Origin: Tetrastigma voinierianum
Lineage: Eukaryota; Streptophyta; Magnoliopsida; Vitales; Vitaceae
Assembly (NCBI GenBank): GCA_016808115.1
Contig: JAEQBH010000646.1
Location: 620,001-684,000, forward strand
Direction: 5' to 3'
Length of the DNA: 64,000 nt
Position numbers and translations under genes: made by a program
In this document: in pieces, positions 56,900 to 64,000 of the stretch
Layout: each line of letters opens with the position of its first letter
Numbering within the stretch: position 1 is the first letter of the stretch
Notes under the pieces: model-generated
Told to the model about the DNA's origin: nothing
What the model saw: the letters and a program-made list of their open reading frames with translations, nothing else
Database searches by the model: none

Positions 56900-57288
56900 C
56901 TCCGCTTCTACTCTTGACAAGTGATCAGCTATCACATTGTCGTACATCCCTTATCCTTGATTTCCAAGTCAAACTCCCCGCAACAAAGAAGACTCCACCT
57001 CATCAATCTTGGCTTAGTTTCCTTTTTTCGACATCGGGTATTTGATTTACTGCGATGATCAAAGGGTGAACATCATGATCCTAAAATGTATTGCTCAAAC
57101 TTTTTCATACAAAATACTATGGCTAGCATCTTCTTTTCATGCTGAGTGGGGCTTTCAGGTTTTTCGATTGAAGGTCTTACTAGCATAGTATAAGGCTCCC
57201 ACATTTTCTTGCCCCCAAATACGCCCCACATAGCAAAATCACCGGCATCACACAATATTTCAAATCCTGATCCCATTCGTGCAGCCAT
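56900..57288 (-). pseudogene. Athila RNase H
   Basis: 57288-57073: FEILCDAGDFAMWGVFGGKK and PTQHEKKMLAIVFCMKKFEQ, the gypsy RNase H start (CDASD.A.GAVLGQ..EKELLAVVFA..KFR.YL). DNVIADHLSRVE near 56930-56960 marks its end. Confidence 0.87.
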
Positions 57289-57639
57289 TATAAAAAGCCA
57301 GAATTAACTGATCTTGATTTCACAAAAGCATCCTGCGTGAGTCATCAAAATTGAAACCTGTATCTTTTCCAAGAATTCGCATAGTGGTTCGCTATTTTTG
57401 AAAAGTCTTTGATGAATCTCTCAGAAAACCAAAGATGCCCCAAAAAGCTTCTTACTCCTTTTATCGTAGCAGGTGGTGCAAAGAAGTTTTGATAGTTCTT
57501 GATACCTGGATCTGTCAACTTCTATCCAAGAGCGTAAATTTTACCCTCGCTAATAACAAATACCTTGTCACCATAAATGGCATTTTTCCCAATCTCGTTG
57601 CTAGCTGTTTGTCTTGGCATCTTCGGAAGCATCAAGCTC

Positions 57640-58140
57640 GATTGTTTAAACATTGATCAAAGCCGGATCCATACAATGCAAAATCATCCATGAAAATTTT
57701 ATCACTTTTTCTTGAACCCCAAATCAGAATATAGACATCATACACTCGGAATGAGCATTACATGCCAGCCCAAATGGCATCCTTCTCTAGCGCAAAGGTG
57801 CCATAAGGGAATGTGAATGTGGTCTTCTCTTGATCCTCTGGTGCAATAGCAATCTGATTATATCCTGAATACCCATCCAGAAAACAAAAGTGAGGGTGTC
57901 CCCGCTTAACTCGTCTGGTAACATCCATCAATGAAGGGCAAAGGGAAATGATCTTTTCCGCACCCGTGGTTCGCCGTAATCAATGCATACCCAGAATCCC
58001 CGCCACCGTTTTTGTTGGAATCAATTCATTTTTCAGCCATGATCACAAGAAACCCCTTCTCGTGGGAACCATGGACCGGGCTCACCAAGGACTATCTCGA
58101 AATAGCAGGATGAAACTGCAAAGATTTAACAATTTGAGTA
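57640..58140 (-). pseudogene. Athila reverse transcriptase
   Basis: Minus frames, in order: DHFPLPFID-like text, FLDGYSGYNQIAIAPEDQEK, TTFTFPYGTFA, a frameshift, RMPFGLACNA, then KIFMDDFALYG. This is Ty3/gypsy RT, with the catalytic stretch V.MDDF. The insertion between Leu and Cys in GL.CNA is one of several lesions. Confidence 0.85.
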
Positions 58141-58729
58141 CCTCCTTCGACCACTCACACCAGATCCTGCACCCTCCGGGTGCTCTACGTATGAAGCCTC
58201 AGCCCTTCTAGCGCATCTTATGCATGCAAACTGATTTTTAATTGACACCTTCCAAATCTTCACGACCAAGCCACATTCCCATGCTCCCAATACTAGCAAT
58301 CTTGTTCCTCATCACCCAGTCCTAATAAATGATCACTGGTTTTTCTTTGGTAATTCTAAGTAAGCATACTTTAAATGACATGGCAACTCTTTCAAAACTA
58401 GCCCTTTGGTAATCGTTCGATGAATTTCCTCTTTTCACTACTCTTATCAAGCCGTTTTGTTTTGCTTCGTGCTCAACACACAGCTTATAGAATGAAAATC
58501 GCCGTATGGAAATCAAAGGTGGAACAGACATCTTCAGTATACTGAATTCATCTCTTTTCATTATAAAAACCGTAAGTGTTACAATCATTGGCAATATCAA
58601 GGTTGTAAGTATAGACAAAACTTTACATTGCAACTTTCTCGTTTCTGCCTATATTTTTCATACTTTTTATCAAGTTAAAAGTAGCTCGCTTCTTTCTCCA
58701 ACCCTCATAAAAGAACTCCCTTTTGCATG

Positions 58730-59119
58730 TCAACCTGCCCAAAGAGCTAGGAATGGTCTTCTCCCAATAGCAGGGTACCGTGAATCTTCTTCCATGTCCG
58801 TATCGACAGTCTGCATCGGAAAAACAAACTTCCGCAACAAAGGGACTAAGACATCTTCACGACTTCTCTGTGTTTTACCATCGATCTGGTCCGCCATTTG
58901 AAGAATACCGCTTGTGGGAGTAAGCTCCCCAAACTTAGTTTCTGCAACGTAAAGAGGCATCAAATTGATACTAGTTCTCGAACATTGCGAAAGCTCCCCG
59001 AACCACTCTCCAACAATACAAGGAATCGAGAATTTCATCTCATCGTAGTTCTTTCGACATCGCATCGCGCGGCAGCGAGATTCACTATTCTCCTTACTCA
59101 TTTTTCTTTTCTTGCTCAA
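58730..59119 (-). pseudogene. Athila protease
   Basis: 129 residues open. FSIPCIVGE is followed by TSINLMPLYVAETKFGELTP, then EDVLVPLLRKFVFPMQTVD and GRRPFLA. The family line is ..CDLGASINLMPLS...LGLGE..PT.. and DMEEDxxxPIILGRPFLAT. The catalytic DLGAS is altered (CSRTSINLMP). Confidence 0.82.
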
Positions 59120-60307
59120 GATGTCTCTTCAGAAATTTTGCATAGAGTAAGTACTTCTGGTTACCACTTCAAAGGCATACCGATCTCCAAATTTTCTTCC
59201 TCGGAAAGTTTTCAAGAACCTTGCAACCGGCTTCTCCATCCTGACCACCAAATTTTTGTGGAAATGGAAACCCAGCAGTTTTGATCCTGGGATGTTCTTC
59301 CTTTCTGAATGTCTTTTCATTCTCCTAGCATCTCTCCTCCTTGTCGGGCTTTCTTCTTCTTGGCCGGGCCGTCATTTTTTCTCTCTTTTCATCTCTCTAA
59401 CTCCTTCCCACCCCCCTTAAGCCACTGCCTTACATACTTTGGTTCTTCCCTTGTGTCACTGAAGGCATCTTTCCTCCTGCTTGCAGTGGTTAAAATACCG
59501 CCTTACTTGTGTCTCCGTGTTCTTTCACAGTGGATGCATCGGGTGGTGTTCCCGAAAATTTCCGAGAATTGGTAGCGCTTGCTTCCAACTCGCAAGTTTT
59601 TGCTCATGGAGATTAAACAGCCTTCTTATTATCCCCCCCATGAACTCCAAGCAAAGATCTGCTCTTCAAAAGATCGGGCCCCTCCTCCTCGAACATTTCA
59701 TTGCCGCCGCCGCTGGAACTCGCGGGCCGCGTGATAACCCTCGTGAGGCCCCCATCCATGCCTCGGGCCTCGTGGTGGCCCCTCCACCAGCAAGAGAAAT
59801 TCTCATGGTTCCTTAGTCGTGGGTGATAATGTGTGTGTCAAGTGTGTTATTATTGGGTTTAAAATGGTAGTTTCTAGGCTCACCAGAATTAACCTCTTCA
59901 GCATCATAGAGTCGTTTCACTGCTCTCTCAAGCATTTCCCTTCAATAACTTCTTTCAATTGCTCCTATTTCATGAGCAAAGGTGTGTCTTTTCTTTCTTT
60001 GCTTGTCTAACCCGTGCATAATGGCATCCAACTCGCCTCCATGGTCATCTGGCTTCACCCATGATCCCCCTTCTCCGTCAAGCTTCCTCTGAAAGCTCCT
60101 GTAAGAGTTTTCATGTTACATTTAGCCAGTCTTCAATCACCTTCTTTCATTTTCAGATTTTTTCGTTGAATGCTCCATAATAAAGATGAAGCATCAATGA
60201 TCCCTTTGATATATCATTCAAGGCATGATATACAAGACATCCATCTGAGTCTTCGATCTATCCCATGCATTGACATCTCCTCGGCAACCGCTTGAATCTT
60301 TCCCAAG

Positions 60308-60781
60308 CTACATGTGCTTTCCATCTTCCCGTCGAAACACAATGAGCCTCCTCCTTCTTTCTTGTATGAGGGTCAGAAAGAATCCACCCGGCGGGGTCAA
60401 ACCATTCTCCCAAGTATCGCAACTATGTAAGGATTCATACCATGTAGCTGCTGTATCTCTTAGAGAGAATGGGAATGATGCAACTTTGACGATTTCTGGC
60501 CTCACCCCATTTAATCTCACATCAGATACCATCCCGGTAAATCTTCCCGTATGCTCGCCGGGTCTTCGCAAATGACCGCGAACCGATGTTGTCGACCATT
60601 GTAATCGTGCGGTCGGGCTTCAAGCTCAAAATTATTAGCATCAACCGCAAAAAATGCCTCGATTGCCGAGTATTCATCCCCAGATAATCGTCTCCGTAAG
60701 TCCTCCATTGTATCAACGACTGGGCAGGTCTTCTAGCTTCTTCCATATCCGCTCATCCCGATCCTCGCCTTCATCCGCCAT
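60308..60781 (-). pseudogene. Athila gag
   Basis: It starts MADEGEDRDERIWKKLEDLP (ATG at 60781) and hits a stop after SR. The next frames carry AVDANNFELEARPHDYNG, then HTGRFTGMVSDVRLNGVRPE and FPFSLRDTAATWYESLHS, the core of the retrotransposon gag (capsid) domain. At least two frameshifts. Confidence 0.85.
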
Positions 60782-61093
60782 GGTTGAGCTTCTTCGCCTT
60801 CTTATCTTTTCAAGCTTCCAGTGTCCTCTCTATTTCTCGTGTCACTGAATCGACGTTGTTCTGCTTTCCTAAGTGCATTAAAATTTTGTCCCCGAAATCA
60901 AAACACAATCTTCACATAGATTAGCCTCTCGTTAACAAATATTTTCAATATGGTTTGTTAAAGGTTAGTGGTTAAAAATAACCACTGCTTGAAAAGCTAT
61001 TTTTGTTTTTTTTTGTTTTTTTTTGTTTTTTTTAAATGTCCAAATTAGTAATTCCTTTTTTCGTCTGAATATTGATTTAATGAATTCTTTCGA

Positions 61094-61111
61094 TCCCCGG
61101 TAACGACGCCA
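61094..61111 (-). other. Primer-binding site, tRNA-Asp type
   Basis: Minus TGGCGTCGTTACCGGGGA, seven bases inside the 5' LTR. The canonical Athila/Tat site is TGGCGCCGTTGCCGGGGA, so two changes. Confidence 0.88.
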
Positions 61112-61180
61112 TAAAACTTGTTAACCGGACCAAAACACATGTACAAATTTATGACACTATTACCAAAGACTATTATCTAA

Positions 61181-61198
61181 TCCCCGGCAACGGTGCCA
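61181..61198 (-). other. Fossil second PBS inside the 5' LTR
   Basis: Minus TGGCACCGTTGCCGGGGA, followed upstream by the same GTTAACAAGTTTTA junction as at the working PBS 87 bp away. The 3' LTR has the same copy at 48359-48376, so it is now part of the LTR. Confidence 0.85.
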
Positions 61199-62719
61199 TA
61201 AAACTTGTTAACATAACCAAAGCATCTCCTAGAGTAAATCATTTTAAATATTGGTTTTGGCCTAATATACTGCAAGTGCACAGGTCGACAAGTAATAAAT
61301 TGGATTTAAGTCCAGATATCGATCCCACAGAGATCTCAAGAATTCTAGATCAACTACCCTGACTACTCAAACTCCATACCATTCGACTATGAAATGACAT
61401 CGGTTCGCCTAAGAAGTTGTAAATCATACAAGTATCTAATAAAGAATGAACAATCGAATAAATCAATTCAAAGAATAATGAATAAAGAATAGTTAAGAAA
61501 ATAAATGGAAACCGAAAGTAATTATCGCCAGAATACACACAAGACCAATGCTATTGTGAAGTGTCAATTCTCAAGTGTTAACACCGTTAATTTTACCGTG
61601 TATTTCGCATTTTTAGAATCGTCTACAAGGCAGAGTGAGCAAAGCACCGGATTTCTCCACACTCACATTTCATTATTCACTTTACCCCGATCCCTCTCGA
61701 ATACAGGAATGAGATAACTACTTTTAACAAAGGACTTCCTAATTATACTTCTTCAAGTAAATACTCATACCCATTTTACGGACTGTAAACCTTAGCTCCC
61801 AAGTTACCCACAAGCAAGGATATACAACTTCCAGTTATTCTTCCTCAAAATTAGAATAGAATTCTCCTTCAGATTAGATTCGCCTAACACGGGATTGGTT
61901 TCACAATTCGAATTGAGGTGAACCCTCTACAAAGTTTAAACTCGATAACTCATTCAACCCATTCTCGATTTCGCGAGAAGAAGATTCCATCAACAAACTT
62001 ACAAAGCTCGTTAGATTCCTAATAGCAGTGTTACGATAAATGTCTCAAAGAAATTGGCAAATCATAACTCCCAGATTATCATCCTCTGGTCACTCGAGGA
62101 CCTCCTTGAATCTGCAGCAAATGAAACAATTTGACCCGTGTAAGAACTCCATATTCCGCATCAAAAATCATTAAACCCCAAAACCGAAAGTAAATTCATA
62201 AACCTAAATTGCAAATCACAGTTTGAAACAACTACAAGAAAGATAATTTCTGACAATAGCATTCACTTAATGGAAGCTGGGTTCCTCAATTACTGAATTA
62301 CACACACATTCCTCTGATCATAAGAATAACTGCATTATGAAACTGGAGGAGCCGACCTGTGAAATTTTTCTCGAACTTCAAACATTCCGTAGTAATTTGA
62401 AAGGAAATGGCTCCGCATTCGCCTTCGGGCCCAAAAACGATAACACACATCTGGGCCTGTAAAAATAAAATGAAAACTAACACGATAGATCTAATCTAAT
62501 CTCTAACTATCAACTTTGAAGAAAAGAAAAGAAAAGAAAAGAAAACTAAAAGAAAAAAAATAAAGAAAAAAATGAGCCTTCAGCTACCCACTCGTCTGCT
62601 CGCTGCTACTTTTTTGGCGAAATGGTAGCCGCAGAGCTATAGGTTTCTCACTGGGCCCTAATCCCACGTGCGCTTTTGTGGATTTCCGCGGGCTGGGCTC
62701 CATGTGCCACGTTCAAAGT

Positions 62720-63655
62720 CGCTGACCAATTCCCTCGTCAAGGAGCATCATCCATGTCGCCGTACATCGATCTCACGCCGCGACACGCCTTAAGTCTTCG
62801 CATCTTCAACTTAGGTTCCGCCGATGTCGCGACATCAATCTTTGTCACGCATTATCACTTCATGCCTTTGTGTTTTTCAATCGATGATCTCCCGATGTCG
62901 CGACTCGATCTCTTCACGTCACCAAGTCTTCGCAAAGATTCAAATCGCTCTTCAGGGATGTCTGACATCAATCTCGTCGCGACATCGCCAAGGACTGCAG
63001 GTTTCAACTGGTTTCTCATGATGTTGCGACATCCATTCTTTGTCACGACATCATCTCATGTGTTTGCCGCCTTCAACTGGTCGCTCATGATGTCGCGACA
63101 TCAATCTCTTGTCGCGAAATCAGCTTAAGGAACTTGCTGCTTCCACCGACAAGCTTTCGTGTCGCTGACATCAATCTCGTCGCTACATGCTTATGTCTCC
63201 GAGTTTTCATCCTGATGAGTTCCCGCTGTCGCTACATCATCAATCTCTTGTCGCCGACATCACTCTATACCCACGTGCCTCAATCAGTAAGTTCACGTCG
63301 CGACATCGCTCACGCCGCTGCGACATCGCCTTAATCATCCGGAGGTTTCAATCGTCTCCCTGGCGTCGCGACATCAATCTCACGCCGCGACAATAGCTCA
63401 ATTCCTTACATTTTCAATCGAGCAAGTCTCATGTCGCTTACCTTTGCCCTTGTCGCGACATCGCCTCATGTCTGGGAGTCTCACTGTTGCTTGGTGTCGC
63501 GCGACTTCCTCACCCTCCTGTCGCGACAACACCAACACCACAACGCCATCTTTTCACATCCGCCGCGCCGTCTGGTGCGCTTCTTATGATCCATGTCGCG
63601 ACCTGCATCAAATTTCCTTCTTTTTTTTTTTCTGATGTCGCGACCATAACTTGGC
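62720..63655. repeat. GATGTCGCGACATC palindrome array, right LTR
   Basis: Counterpart of the left array, with intact cores at 62823 and 63089 and many partial ones. Units are in the same order as on the left but different bases are lost. Confidence 0.85.
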
Positions 63656-63901
63656 CAGGTAACCCCCAAAAACCGCAACATCGCTAACTGGGCCGCTTTC
63701 ATTTCTCGCTTCCTCGCTATTTTCCAGATTTTTACTCCGCCGCCATTTGCATTTTTCCACTGCATTTTCTTCTTTCTTTTATACTACCTGCAAATAACAG
63801 ATTTGGTGAGTTTCTTCATATTTCTGCATCTTAATTATTCATTTTTACATTAAAATCAAACAGAAAAATGGACTAAAAATAGATGACTTTTAAGCTCATC
63901 A

Positions 63902-63906
63902 AATGT
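63902..63906. other. Target-site duplication, right (AATGT)
   Basis: Five bases directly after the right LTR end (CTCATCA), matching 48292-48296. Confidence 0.88.
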
Positions 63907-64000
63907 CTTATCACAATTTCAATAGTCCATGCAATATACATTATGTATATGTGCTTATTTCACATACTTTCATTTGGAAATCATTTGATCACTTCAAAGT

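Larger units (their letters stand above)
48297..63901 (-). mobile_element. Athila-like Ty3/gypsy retrotransposon, full length
   Basis: 15.6 kb, minus strand. 3' LTR 48297-50996, 5' LTR 61119-63901, both TGTTAACC..GCTCATCA on plus. TSD AATGT at 48292-48296 and 63902-63906. PBS 61094-61111 reads TGGCGTCGTTACCGGGGA on minus, the tRNA-Asp type used by Athila/Tat elements. The purine tract AGTTTGGGGAGTT lies next to the 3' LTR. Domain order: gag, PR, RT, RNase H, INT, then a third env-like ORF, which is typical of Athila. All frames carry stops and small indels. Confidence 0.92.
61119..63901 (-). repeat. Athila-like 5' LTR
   Basis: 2783 bp. In element orientation U3 is at the 63901 side. It holds the palindrome array (62720-63655) and a fossil PBS (61181-61198) near its U5 end. 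Confidence 0.92.

Overview
The window is nuclear DNA of a flowering plant, most likely a eudicot: AT-rich, split by GT-AG introns, and dominated by plant LTR retrotransposons. The species cannot be read from the sequence. The only host gene I can support is the 5' half of a ROOT HAIR DEFECTIVE 3 (RHD3/Sey1/atlastin-type) ER-fusion GTPase on the minus strand. Twelve coding exons run from the start codon at 40883 down to 2281, and the 3' half lies beyond the left edge. Exons 4-12 (2281-4650) are clean and in phase. Exon 3 (22921-23012) is damaged: the frame is shifted, there is an early stop, and two GTPase motifs are altered.

The gene is stretched by transposons. Intron 1 (23218-40735) holds a LINE tail (23392-23797 and 26274-26560) split by copia element D (23798-26273). 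It also holds a three-level nest: an old copia F (28440-30083 and 39535-40225), split by copia E (30084-39534, TSD AGTCT), itself split by a chromovirus-like gypsy element (32269-37828, TSD ACATC). Intron 3 (4651-22920) holds a worn copia RT piece (5640-6170), copia element 1 (minus, 7006-11196), copia element 2 (minus, 12742-16745), a TIR element (16892-17863) and copia element C (plus, 17867-22850). Two further copia 5' ends, A1 and A2, lie at 1-1419 in the intron after exon 12.

Upstream of the gene come a CT-rich leader, a TATA-like box at about 41500, a Tourist-like MITE (41777-42149, TTA flanks), an unassigned repeat-rich tract with a ~105-bp tandem repeat (43725-44335) and a (TA)n run. 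The right quarter (48297-63901) is one full-length Athila-like Ty3/gypsy element on the minus strand. It has 2.7-2.8 kb LTRs, a 5-bp TSD (AATGT), a tRNA-Asp-type PBS, a purine tract, and recognisable but broken gag, protease, RT, RNase H, integrase and a third env-like ORF. Its LTRs carry an array built on the palindrome GATGTCGCGACATC, and a fossil second PBS.

No retroelement reading frame is intact. I saw no rRNA, CRISPR or defence system, and I did not recognise a tRNA gene. The points most worth a second look are the broken RHD3 exon 3, the palindrome array and double PBS of the Athila-like LTRs, and the dated nest of insertions.
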